Below are positions 52,749-61,023 of a DNA stretch of 64,000 nt, in pieces. Source of the DNA: Erysipelotrichaceae bacterium (GTDB lineage Bacteria; Bacillota_I; Bacilli_A; ML615J-28; CAG-313); the NCBI GenBank assembly GCA_015059015.1, contig SVBG01000001.1:322026-386025 (forward strand), given 5' to 3'. The translations under genes were made by a program, and so were the position numbers. The stretch's first letter is position 1. Every line of letters begins with the position of its first letter. A model generated the notes under the pieces. The model made no database searches. It had not been told where the DNA came from and saw only the letters and a list, made by a program, of their open reading frames with translations.

Positions 52749-53435
52749 ATGATAGAAATGAATGAATTATTTAACTGGGATATATTTTTACAACCATATG
52801 AACTTGCGGTAGAAGATTTTATTTTAAAAATGGAAGGTATTAAGAATCAATATCATAAAGCAAACCTTTATTGTCCAATTGAAATCGTATCAGGACGAGT
52901 AAAGAGTCCACAAAGTATTCTTGATAAAGCAAGAAGAATGAATGTTCCAACTGCTTTAATTGATGAAAAAGTTCATGATATTGGTGGAATAAGAATTACT
53001 TGTAAATATATTGATGATGTTTATAAAGTAGCAGAACTTGTTGTAAAAAGACGAGACCTAGAAGTTTTAGAAGTACGTGATTATATTAAAAACGTTAAAC
53101 CAAGTGGATATAGAAGTTTTCATATTATCGCAAGATATATAGTAGAAACTATAAAAGGTGCAATTCCTGTACTACTTGAATTTCAAATTAGAACACATGC
53201 AATGCATTTTTGGGCAAGTATTGAACATTCATTAAAATATAAATATCAAAAGAAGATTCCAGTAGAATTAAAAGAACGTTTAACAGCTGCCGCAAAAGCT
53301 GCAGAAAAACTTGATGAAGAAATGACTTCAATTAAATCAACAATAGAAAAACTAGATTTAACACTTGGTGAAGATAAGAGTAAAGTTGCTGATCCTTTGG
53401 AAAGTGAAGTAACAATTAATCATAAGAAGTGGTAG
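52749..53435 (+). CDS. relQ: Small alarmone synthetase, RelQ type
   Basis: Single-domain (p)ppGpp synthetase, 228 residues, lacking the hydrolase and TGS/ACT domains of long RelA/SpoT. Signatures are VKSPQSILDKARR, HDIGGIRITCKYIDDVY (about 75-91) and FQIRTHAMHFWASIEHSLKYKY (about 145-166). A TATAAT -10 is at 52728-52733, so the leader is very short. The stop and the next gene's start are one base apart. RelQ responds to wall stress in Bacilli in other species; regulation here is not visible. Confidence 0.93.
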   Translation: MIEMNELFNWDIFLQPYELAVEDFILKMEGIKNQYHKANLYCPIEIVSGRVKSPQSILDKARRMNVPTALIDEKVHDIGGIRITCKYIDDVYKVAELVVKRRDLEVLEVRDYIKNVKPSGYRSFHIIARYIVETIKGAIPVLLEFQIRTHAMHFWASIEHSLKYKYQKKIPVELKERLTAAAKAAEKLDEEMTSIKSTIEKLDLTLGEDKSKVADPLESEVTINHKKW

Positions 53436-53436
53436 T

Positions 53437-54285
53437 ATGATTGTAAGATATAAAATTGAAGAGTCTGGATACCGTATAAAAAGATATCTAATTAAACAAG
53501 GTATTCCAGATCATGTATTTAAAGAAATAAGAAGTGGTAATGGACAATATTTAGTAAACGATCAAATTGTAGATAACCACTTTTTACTAAAACCTGGTGA
53601 TTTATTAGAAGTCGTAATGCCTGCAAGTGATCAAGGAGAAAATATTGTATCAACACTAGGTGATTTTGAAATTGTATATGAAGATTCATATTTACTAGTA
53701 ATTAATAAAGAACCTAATATTGCAACTATTCCTACTAAAGAACACTTTACAAATTCACTTGCAAATTATGTAATGTCATATTATAAAAGAAATGGTATTT
53801 TAGCAAATATTCATTTTGTATCACGCCTTGATGCGCCTACGTCTGGGCTTATTATGCTTGCAAAAACATCTTATATGACAACACTTCTTCAAAATACTGT
53901 TATTACAAAAAAATACTTACTTGAGACAACAAATATTGTTGAACCATTTGAAGGTATTATAGAACTAGGTATTGAAAAAGATCCAACAAGTGTAATTAAG
54001 CGTTATACAACAACAGAATTTATTAATAGTAAAACAGTGTATAAAACACTTTATCAAGAAAACAATCATTCATTTATTGAAGCACTTCTTTGCACAGGTA
54101 AAACTCATCAACTTAGACTTCATTTTTTAAGTAAGAATGCTCCAATTGTAGGTGATATGTTATATGGTGAAGAAACACAAGATGGAATTCTACATTTACA
54201 TAGTTACTATTTAGAGTTTATTCATCCCGTAACTAAAGAAAAGTTAATATTTACAACATATCCAACTTGGTATAAGAGTAATTAG
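53437..54285 (+). CDS. RluA-family pseudouridine synthase
   Basis: 282 residues. An S4-like N-terminal part (about 8-62: YLIKQGIPDHVFKEIRSGN) is followed by the catalytic domain. The catalytic Asp sits in SRLDAPTSGL (usually HRLDxxTSG), and GKTHQLRLHF is the conserved late block. It probably modifies uridines in 23S rRNA, as YjbO/RluD relatives do, but the exact site is not readable. It begins one base after relQ, matching the Bacilli order relQ-(nadK)-rluD-like, with the NAD kinase absent. Confidence 0.88.
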   Translation: MIVRYKIEESGYRIKRYLIKQGIPDHVFKEIRSGNGQYLVNDQIVDNHFLLKPGDLLEVVMPASDQGENIVSTLGDFEIVYEDSYLLVINKEPNIATIPTKEHFTNSLANYVMSYYKRNGILANIHFVSRLDAPTSGLIMLAKTSYMTTLLQNTVITKKYLLETTNIVEPFEGIIELGIEKDPTSVIKRYTTTEFINSKTVYKTLYQENNHSFIEALLCTGKTHQLRLHFLSKNAPIVGDMLYGEETQDGILHLHSYYLEFIHPVTKEKLIFTTYPTWYKSN

Positions 54286-54357
54286 TGTTAGATTTATCTA
54301 ACACTATTTTTAAAATTTAAAATAAAAGTTTATATTTTGTAAATATCTAAAAATCTA

Positions 54358-54386
54358 TTGACTTTTATAACTTAAAATGGTATAAT
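54358..54386 (+). promoter_or_regulatory. Promoter of leader RNA copy 2
   Basis: TTGACT (54358-54363) and TATAAT (54381-54386) with 17-bp spacing. Strong match, just before the structured leader. Confidence 0.8.
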
Positions 54387-54392
54387 TTAATT

Positions 54393-54610
54393 GTAAGAAG
54401 TTCAAGTTCTAAAGGTTATTATTTACTCTAAAGAAGTAATAATCATATTAAAATTCTTGCTACTCCTAGGTATTTAGGTAACATTATATTGCGCTTTAGA
54501 GGTTACGCGGGTATTGACATTATAAAAGAATTGTCTATTTCTAAATTTAGAAGTAGAATCTTTTATATTGTTGATACCCCTTTTTATTTTGAAAAAGAAA
54601 GGGGAAATTA
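54393..54610 (+). ncRNA. Riboswitch-like structured leader RNA, copy 2 (before the AlbA_2 regulator)
   Basis: Same architecture as copy 1 at 40319-40540. P1 pairs TCTAAAG (54408-54414) with CTTTAGA (54494-54500). P3 pairs CCTA (54465-54468) with TAGG (54475-54478). P4 TAAC (54479-54482)/GTTA (54502-54505) crosses P1. Compared with copy 1, one pair in P1 and one in P3 have changed on both sides, keeping pairing. The terminator-like hairpin runs from GGGTAT (54509) to ATACCCC (54580), then TTTTT. CCCCTTT could otherwise pair with AAAGGGG of the ribosome site (54598-54604). Confidence 0.75.
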
Positions 54611-54612
54611 AA

Positions 54613-56037
54613 ATGCTACAAAAATTTATTGCTGAATGTTCGGATTATGATTTTAAAATGTTTTTAGAAATGAACAAACCTAAGAGTTGGTTAAAATCTG
54701 TTTCTGCTTTTTCTAATGGGATTGGAGGTATTTTATTTTTTGGAGTAGATGAAAATAGAAATTTTATTAACATTCAAAATCCACAATTTATATGTGATAA
54801 AATTTCTGAATTAATAAATTCAAAAATTGATCCTATACCTACTTACATTATTGAACCAAAAACTGAGATATATCATGGTGTAAATTATGTATATATAGTC
54901 TTAAAAATAATGCCTGGTCCTTCTACTCCTTATTATTATTCTTCAGATGGAGTAAAAGAAGCATATATTAGAAGTGGAAATCAAAGCATTAAAGCTCCAC
55001 GATATATATTGGAGGAATTAATACTAAAAGGAAATAATAAAACATATGACTCTATCGTTACAAGTTATTTAAAAAATGATTATTCATTTAGTTTCTTTGA
55101 AGCTAATTTTTTGGATATAACTCATTCAAAGTTAACTGAAGATGATTATGTTTCGTTTTCATTAATGAATAGTTTAGGATATTTAACAAATGCAGGTGTT
55201 TTACTGGCAGATCAAAATATATATAGACATAATAGAGTTTTCTGTACAAGATGGAATGGTTTAAATAAAACATCATTAGAAGAAGCTTCTGATGATGCAG
55301 AATATTCAGGAAGTCTTGTTAAATTACTTGATTCAGCACTTAACTTTGTGAAAAATAATACTAAAAAGAAATGGAAAAAAGAAGCGCATGGAAGAGTAGA
55401 AATGCCAGAATATAATGATATAGCTATTAGGGAAGCAATAGTAAATGCACTTATTCATAGACAATATACAAATGTAGGGTCTGAAGTTACGATAGATATT
55501 TATGATGATAGAATAGATATAACTTCTCCAGGGCCTACTGCTTCTGGGGTAATAATCAATAAAAATATAGAAAATAAGATTCCCTCAATTAGACGAAATC
55601 CTATTATAGCAGATATTTTCTCAAGAATGAATTATATGGATCGAAGAGGAAGTGGTTTTGATAAAATTATTAATTGGACAAATAGATTATTTAATGATGG
55701 AAAAAATCATGTTGAATTTTATGCCACTCCTACTCATTTTAGTGTTATTATTTATAATGCTAATTATGTAAATGACAAGGTAAATGGCACCAAAAATGAC
55801 ACCAAAAATGACACCAAAAGTGGCACCAAAAATGGCGCGAATAATTATGAATTAAACAGCATTGAAAAAGAAGTTTATAATATTATGAAAATGAAAGCAA
55901 ATGTAACAATCAATGAAATAGTAGAAAAAACAGGAAAATCACAAAGAACGATTAAAAGAGTTGTAGCGAATTTAAAAAGTTATGGAATTATTAAACGTTC
56001 TGGTTCTAATAAAGGAGGAAAATGGGACGTTTTATAA
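54613..56037 (+). CDS. AlbA_2/Schlafen-type ATP-binding transcription regulator
   Basis: 474 residues starting at ATG 54613, eight bases after AAAGGGG; the longer open frame upstream lies inside the leader hairpin. The N-terminal AlbA_2 domain (about 1-115) has FSNGIGGILFFGVDE and EAYIRSGNQS. A GHKL-like HATPase_c_4 region follows (about 260-375: REAIVNALIHRQY, GSGFDKI). The C-terminus is a winged helix (about 415-474: TINEIVEKTGKSQRTIKRVVANLKSYGIIKR). A linker of TKND/TKSG repeats joins the last two. Such proteins are accessory regulators, often mobile or defence-associated. It carries the same leader as the dead tnpB element. Confidence 0.88.
   Translation: MLQKFIAECSDYDFKMFLEMNKPKSWLKSVSAFSNGIGGILFFGVDENRNFINIQNPQFICDKISELINSKIDPIPTYIIEPKTEIYHGVNYVYIVLKIMPGPSTPYYYSSDGVKEAYIRSGNQSIKAPRYILEELILKGNNKTYDSIVTSYLKNDYSFSFFEANFLDITHSKLTEDDYVSFSLMNSLGYLTNAGVLLADQNIYRHNRVFCTRWNGLNKTSLEEASDDAEYSGSLVKLLDSALNFVKNNTKKKWKKEAHGRVEMPEYNDIAIREAIVNALIHRQYTNVGSEVTIDIYDDRIDITSPGPTASGVIINKNIENKIPSIRRNPIIADIFSRMNYMDRRGSGFDKIINWTNRLFNDGKNHVEFYATPTHFSVIIYNANYVNDKVNGTKNDTKNDTKSGTKNGANNYELNSIEKEVYNIMKMKANVTINEIVEKTGKSQRTIKRVVANLKSYGIIKRSGSNKGGKWDVL
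55783..55842 (+). repeat. 12-bp tandem repeats within the AlbA_2 gene
   Basis: Four to five units of AATGACACCAAA with small changes, coding for a linker of Asn-Asp-Thr-Lys and Asn/Ser-Gly-Thr-Lys. Copy-number change would keep the frame. Confidence 0.9.
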
Positions 56038-56041
56038 AAAA

Positions 56042-56626
56042 TTATATTTTATTATTATTTTTTATTATTTCATCAATGATTCCGTATTCTAGTGCTTTTT
56101 TAGAATCCATATAGAAATCTCTTTCAGTATCTTGTTCAATTTTAGAAAGTGGTTGTTTAGTGTTTTTAGATAGAATTTCATTAAGTTTTTTCTTAATACT
56201 AATAATTTCTTCCGCAACAATCATAATATCTGTTGCTTGACCTTTAGCACCACCTAGTGGTTGATGAATCATTACTTTGGTATTTTCAAGTGCATATCTT
56301 TTATCGCCACTTGAAAGTAAGAATGCTCCCATGCTTGCACAAAGTCCCATTCCAATTGTAACAACACGTGGTTTAATATATTTCATAGTATCATAAATGG
56401 ATAATCCTGAAGTAACACTTCCTCCAGGGGAGTTTATATATATATAAATATCTTTTTTTTCATCAGTTGAAGATAAGAATAAGAGCTGTGATATGATACT
56501 TGCACTTGTAGCATCAGTTATTTCTCCGAATAAAATAATTATTCTATCTTGAAGTAGTCTTGAATATATATCATAACTTCTTTCTCCTCTTCCATTTTGT
56601 TCAATTACAATTGGTGTTAAATTCAT
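56042..56626 (-). CDS. clpP: ATP-dependent Clp protease proteolytic subunit
   Basis: Serine protease that forms the 14-subunit chamber of ClpXP/ClpCP. Catalytic Ser98 is in [11 protein letters not shown] (most have GMAASM), His121-containing [13 protein letters not shown] follows, and the Asp is in QDTERDFYM (about residue 170). 194 residues, normal. It lies on the minus strand, ending five bases after the AlbA_2 gene, with no clear terminator between. AGAAAGGATTAATTT supplies the ribosome site. No CtsR operator was recognised upstream. Confidence 0.97.
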   Translation of the reverse strand: MNLTPIVIEQNGRGERSYDIYSRLLQDRIIILFGEITDATSASIISQLLFLSSTDEKKDIYIYINSPGGSVTSGLSIYDTMKYIKPRVVTIGMGLCASMGAFLLSSGDKRYALENTKVMIHQPLGGAKGQATDIMIVAEEIISIKKKLNEILSKNTKQPLSKIEQDTERDFYMDSKKALEYGIIDEIIKNNNKI

Positions 56627-56663
56627 AATAAATTAATCCTTTCTATAATATTAAATTGATTAT

Positions 56664-56691
56664 ACTATATTTATATAAATTATTTTGTCAA
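56664..56691 (-). promoter_or_regulatory. Probable clpP promoter
   Basis: On the minus strand TTGACA (56686-56691) and TATAGT (56664-56669) are spaced by 16 bp; an alternative TATAAT is at 56659-56664. Confidence 0.6.
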
Positions 56692-56761
56692 ATCTAGGCA
56701 TCTATTTATACATTTTATAAAGTTATACATATTATATTAACAGAAAGAGAGGTGAAAACTC

Positions 56762-57103
56762 TTGAATCAATTTCAAAATCCTTTTATTAATAATATGAAC
56801 TATATGGGAAATAACGATCAAAATACAGGTAATACTTGTGGATGTAATAATCAAAATCAAATGCCTTGTGGATGTGGTAATATGCAAAAACCTATGTGTC
56901 CACCGATTTATAAAGAATGTCCACCAATTGTTACTTGTTCTAAACAAGTAATTGATCAATATCATATCGTTAAACAACCATATGTTCACAACTATCATAC
57001 TGAAGTGGTACATCATCACGTTGTTCAAAAAGAATTTATTCCAAACTATACATGTAGTGAAGTACATGTAAATGAACCTGATAATTATAATGTACCTAGA
57101 TAG
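56762..57103 (+). CDS. CotD-like spore coat family protein
   Basis: 113 residues starting at TTG 56762, seven bases after AGAGAGGTG. The N-terminus is Asn/Gln-rich with Cys-Gly-Cys motifs (TCGCNN, PCGCGN), and the C-terminal half (PYVHNYHTEVVHHHVVQKEF) resembles the His-rich core of CotD inner coat proteins. It stands alone between clpP and the pheST operon with its own terminator. It suggests that the host forms spores or descends from a spore former; no other sporulation gene is in the window. A general surface or metal-binding role is possible. Confidence 0.7.
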   Translation: MNQFQNPFINNMNYMGNNDQNTGNTCGCNNQNQMPCGCGNMQKPMCPPIYKECPPIVTCSKQVIDQYHIVKQPYVHNYHTEVVHHHVVQKEFIPNYTCSEVHVNEPDNYNVPR

Positions 57104-57115
57104 TATGAAGAAAAA

Positions 57116-57145
57116 AGCTTATAAGTTTATACTTATAAGCTAATT
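57116..57145 (+). terminator. Terminator after the CotD-like gene
   Basis: AGCTTATAAG (57116-57125) pairs with CTTATAAGCT (57132-57141), followed by AATTTTATT. Confidence 0.78.
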
Positions 57146-57159
57146 TTATTGCAAAATTA

Positions 57160-57431
57160 TTCTTTTTATTTATAAATTATGTTATAATTATAAAGTAATG
57201 AATATTAAATACGTTGATTAAGGAAAAGTATATAATTCTTTCTTATTAGGGATTAAAGCCATAGACTGAAAGCTTTAAATGTAAAGAGTTATAGAAGTGT
57301 TCGCCTTATGAGTGGTTCTAATCAAACCCGCATAACTTGCGTTAAAGGTTTTAGAGTGTACAGTGTTTTTTTATACTGTAAACTAAGGTGGTACCACGTC
57401 AACATATGCGTCCTTAGAGAGGGGTGCATTT
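57160..57431 (+). promoter_or_regulatory. Promoter and phenylalanine T-box leader of pheST
   Basis: TATAAT at 57183-57188 has a weak TTCTTT -35 (57160-57165). The leader that follows has a Phe specifier TTC (57316-57318, context GAGTGG-TTC-TAATC), T-box core AAGGTGGTACCACG (57385-57398) and a terminator TGCGTCCTT/AGGGGTGCA with T-run (57406-57431). Confidence 0.92.
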
Positions 57432-57452
57432 TTTTATTTTTAGGAGGAAGAA

Positions 57453-58493
57453 ATGAGTATTCAAGAACAATTATTAAACATTGAAACTGAAGCAGTAACA
57501 AAAATTAATGCTGCAAATAGTCAAGTAGAACTAAATGACTTAAGAGCTTTCTATATGGGAAAGAAGAGTCCACTTGCTGAAATTATGAAATCAATGGCAA
57601 CTTTATCAATTGAAGATAAGAAAGTAATTGGTAAACTTGCAAATGAAGTAAAGGTAAGAATTGAAAGTGCTGTTACTGAAAGAAGAGCATATTTAGAAGC
57701 TGAAGAAGTAAATAAGCGTTTAAAGAGTGAAACTATTGATGTAACACTTCCAGGTAAAGAATTTAAAGTAGGGACTAGTCATCCACTTTCTAGAACAATT
57801 GAAGAGGTGCAAGAGATTTTTATTGGAATGGGATATAGTATTGCAGAAGGCCCTGAAGTAGAAGTTGATTTATATAACTTTGAAATGTTAAATGTACCAA
57901 AAGGTCACCCTGCTCGTGATATGCAAGATTCATTCTATATTACAGAAAACTTGCTTATGCGTACACAAACATCTCCAGTTCAAGTAAGAACTCTTTTAGA
58001 AAAAAAAGGAGCTCCTGTTAAGATTTTAGCTCCTGGTAAGGTATATCGTCGTGATGATGATGATGCTACTCACTCACATCAATTTATGCAATTTGAAGGT
58101 TTAGTTGTTGATAAACATATTACAATGTCTGATTTAAAAGGAACACTTCAATTATTTGTTCAAAAAATGTTCGGTGATTCACGTAAGATTAGATTTAAAC
58201 CATCATACTTCCCATTTACAGAACCATCTGTTGAAGTAGATGTATCTTGTTTTAAATGTGGTGGTAAAGGATGTAGTATGTGTAAGCAATCCGGTTGGAT
58301 TGAAGTACTAGGTGCTGGTATGGTTCATCCTAATGTTTTATCAGCTGCTGGTTATGATCCTAAAGTTTATCGTGGATTTGCATTTGGTATTGGTATTGAA
58401 CGTGTAACAATGTTACGTCATGGAATAGATGATATTCGTAACTTCTATTTAAACGATAAACGTTTCTTAGAACAATTTAAAGGAGAAAATTAA
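57453..58493 (+). CDS. pheS: Phenylalanyl-tRNA synthetase alpha subunit
   Basis: Catalytic subunit of the alpha2-beta2 class II enzyme, 346 residues. An N-terminal coiled coil (about 1-85) is followed by motif 2 ([22 protein letters not shown], about 193-214) and motif 3 ([22 protein letters not shown], about 308-329). The four-Cys insert [17 protein letters not shown], usual in this subunit, is present at about 266-282. AGGAGGAAG precedes ATG 57453. It is controlled by the Phe T-box and is one base from pheT. Confidence 0.98.
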   Translation: MSIQEQLLNIETEAVTKINAANSQVELNDLRAFYMGKKSPLAEIMKSMATLSIEDKKVIGKLANEVKVRIESAVTERRAYLEAEEVNKRLKSETIDVTLPGKEFKVGTSHPLSRTIEEVQEIFIGMGYSIAEGPEVEVDLYNFEMLNVPKGHPARDMQDSFYITENLLMRTQTSPVQVRTLLEKKGAPVKILAPGKVYRRDDDDATHSHQFMQFEGLVVDKHITMSDLKGTLQLFVQKMFGDSRKIRFKPSYFPFTEPSVEVDVSCFKCGGKGCSMCKQSGWIEVLGAGMVHPNVLSAAGYDPKVYRGFAFGIGIERVTMLRHGIDDIRNFYLNDKRFLEQFKGEN

Positions 58494-58494
58494 G

Positions 58495-60897
58495 ATGATA
58501 GTTTCATATAATTGGTTAAAAGAATTAATAAATTTAAATGTTTCACCTGAAAAATTAGCTGAAGAAATGTCTTTATATTCAGTAGAAGTTGAAACATTCA
58601 ATAAAATGGTTAAAGCTACAAACCTTGTTGTTGGTCATGTATTAGAATGTGTAGATCATCCAAATTCTGATCACTTACATGTTTGTCAGGTTAATCTTGG
58701 TGAAAAAACTGATCAAATCGTTTGTGGTGCTCCTAATATTGCAACTGGCCAAAAAGTTATTGTTGCACTACCTGGAGCAAAACTTCCTGGTGGAACAATT
58801 AGTAATTCTAAAGTGCGTGGTGTTGAATCTAATGGTATGATCTGTTCACTTCAAGAACTTGGTATTGAAAATAAATATGTTCCTGCAATTTATCAAAATG
58901 GTATTTACGTTTTAGATGATGATGCAACACCTGGTATGGATGCTTTAGAATACTTATGTTTTGATGATTATCTAATTGAACTTTCACTTACACCAAATAG
59001 AATGGACCTTATGTCAATGCTTGGTGTTGCTCATGATGTTTCTGCAATGTATAATATTCCAATGAATTGCTTAGAATATAAATTCAATGAAACTGATAAG
59101 CTTGCAAGTGATGAAATCAGTGTAAAATTAGAAACAGAAGATTGTTATTCTTATTACGCAAGAATTGTAAAAGATGTTGTAATTAAAGAATCACCTAAAT
59201 TTATGAAGGCTCGTTTAATTGCAGCTGGTGTTAGACCTATTAATAATGTTGTAGATATTACTAACTACGTACTTATGTTATTTGGTCAACCACTTCATTC
59301 ATTTGACCAAGATAAACTTGGGGATACAATTATTGTAAGAAATGCACATGATGGTGAAGTATTAGAAACACTTGATGATTTAGAAAGAAAACTTGTATCT
59401 AGTGATATTGTTATTTCTGATAATCTAGAAAATAATCGTGCAGTATGTGTAGCTGGTGTAATGGGTGGTAAATCTACAGAAGTTACTCTTGATACTAAAA
59501 ATATTGTATTAGAAAGTGCAATATTTAAACCACTTTCAGTTCGTAAGACTTCTGCAAGACTAGGTTTAAGAAGTGAATCAAGTGTTCGTTTCGAACGTGG
59601 AGTTGATTTAAATAGAAGCCTTGCTGCAGTGGATTATGCTTGTTATTTACTTGAAAAATACGCAGATGGTAAAGTGTTAAAAGGTTATGTTCATGAAGGC
59701 GTAGAACATATTGCTGATAAAGAAATTCATTTAACAGAAAAATATGTTGAAGAGTATCTAGGTATTAATATTCCAACTGGAGAAATTAAAGCAATTCTAG
59801 AAAAACTATGCTTTAAAGTTGTTGTAAATGGTGATGATATTAAAGTATTAGTACCAAATAGACGTTTAGATATTGAAATTAAACAAGATTTAGTTGAAGA
59901 AATTGTAAGAATGTATGGTTATGATAAACTAAATGAAACTCTTCCTGCAATGACTGTTGAAGGTGAACTTACTCATTCACAAAAAATTAAGAAAATCATT
60001 AATAAAACACTTATAGGACTTGGTCTTTCTGAAACTGTTTCATATTCTTTAGTAAGTCCAAAACTTTCAAATATGTGTAAAGTATTATTTGATGATAGTT
60101 TTGAACCTATTAAATTATTACATCCAATGACTGATGAACATTCAATTTTAAGAAGAAGTATTGTTCCAAGCTTAATTGAAGTAATTAAATATAATAATGC
60201 TCGTAAGAATTATAATTTAGCTCTTTATGAAATTGCTCAACAATATGGACTTGTAAATGGTGAACCTACTGAGGCTTATCTACTTGCTGGTGCATTACAA
60301 GGTGTTCATTCATCATGTGATTGGCAAGGTAAGAAAGAAGTTGTTGATTTCTTCTATGTAAAAGGTATTTTAGACGTAATGTTTGAGAAAGTTGGTGCAA
60401 AAGTTAAATATGCTCCACTAAGTGCTAATTGTCCTGAGCTTCATCCTGGTCGTAGTGCTGTAATTCTTCTTAATAATGAAGTAATTGGTTATGTTGGTGA
60501 ACTTCATCCAACTCTTGTAAAAGCAGAAGATATTGAACCTACTTATGTATTTGAAGTAAAACTTGATGCGTTATTTAACATTCAAGAAAATGTAGTAGTA
60601 TTTAAACAAATTTCAAAAGTACCATCTGTAGAACGTGACTTAGCACTTGTAATGGACAAAGAAGTTTTAGTTGGTGAAGTCTTAGAAACAATCTATCGTT
60701 GTGACAAGAATATGATTAAGAATGTATCAGTATTTGATATATATGTTGGCGATAAGATTGAAAGTGGTAAGAAGAGTGTTGCAGTGCGAATTACATTAGA
60801 ATCTCTTGACACTTTAACTGATGAAGTTATTAATCAAAAGATGAAGAAAATTTTAAATACACTTGCTTATATGCATAAGATTGAAATTAGAAAATAA
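58495..60897 (+). CDS. pheT: Phenylalanyl-tRNA synthetase beta subunit
   Basis: 800-residue partner of PheS. Domains in order: tRNA-binding EMAP/Arc1-like domain (about 40-150, VVGHVLECVDHPNSDHLHV), B3/B4 editing domain (about 215-385, NNVVDITNYVLMLFGQPLHSFD), B5 (about 400-470), a class II-like core (SETVSYSLVSP), and the C-terminal ferredoxin-like anticodon-binding domain (about 705-800, KVPSVERDLALVMDKEV). Length and order are standard. It shares the operon with pheS. Confidence 0.98.
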   Translation: MIVSYNWLKELINLNVSPEKLAEEMSLYSVEVETFNKMVKATNLVVGHVLECVDHPNSDHLHVCQVNLGEKTDQIVCGAPNIATGQKVIVALPGAKLPGGTISNSKVRGVESNGMICSLQELGIENKYVPAIYQNGIYVLDDDATPGMDALEYLCFDDYLIELSLTPNRMDLMSMLGVAHDVSAMYNIPMNCLEYKFNETDKLASDEISVKLETEDCYSYYARIVKDVVIKESPKFMKARLIAAGVRPINNVVDITNYVLMLFGQPLHSFDQDKLGDTIIVRNAHDGEVLETLDDLERKLVSSDIVISDNLENNRAVCVAGVMGGKSTEVTLDTKNIVLESAIFKPLSVRKTSARLGLRSESSVRFERGVDLNRSLAAVDYACYLLEKYADGKVLKGYVHEGVEHIADKEIHLTEKYVEEYLGINIPTGEIKAILEKLCFKVVVNGDDIKVLVPNRRLDIEIKQDLVEEIVRMYGYDKLNETLPAMTVEGELTHSQKIKKIINKTLIGLGLSETVSYSLVSPKLSNMCKVLFDDSFEPIKLLHPMTDEHSILRRSIVPSLIEVIKYNNARKNYNLALYEIAQQYGLVNGEPTEAYLLAGALQGVHSSCDWQGKKEVVDFFYVKGILDVMFEKVGAKVKYAPLSANCPELHPGRSAVILLNNEVIGYVGELHPTLVKAEDIEPTYVFEVKLDALFNIQENVVVFKQISKVPSVERDLALVMDKEVLVGEVLETIYRCDKNMIKNVSVFDIYVGDKIESGKKSVAVRITLESLDTLTDEVINQKMKKILNTLAYMHKIEIRK

Positions 60898-60910
60898 TAA
60901 TTTTGTTTAC

Positions 60911-60946
60911 AAAGAGATTTAGAGTGTCATACCTAAATCTCTTTTT
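60911..60946 (+). terminator. Terminator after pheT
   Basis: AAAGAGATTTAG pairs with CTAAATCTCTTT around a ten-base loop, followed by TTCTT. Confidence 0.9.
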
Positions 60947-61023
60947 CTTATTAAAGCCTTGAATATAAAATCTAAAAGTGGTATAATAGATAAAAATATG
61001 TAAAATTTTTTTAGGAAGATATT

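Noticed and set aside
54568-54612. Longer N-terminus of the AlbA_2 protein
   Set aside because: The extra 15 codons lie within the terminator-like hairpin and before the ribosome site; ATG 54613 is well placed.
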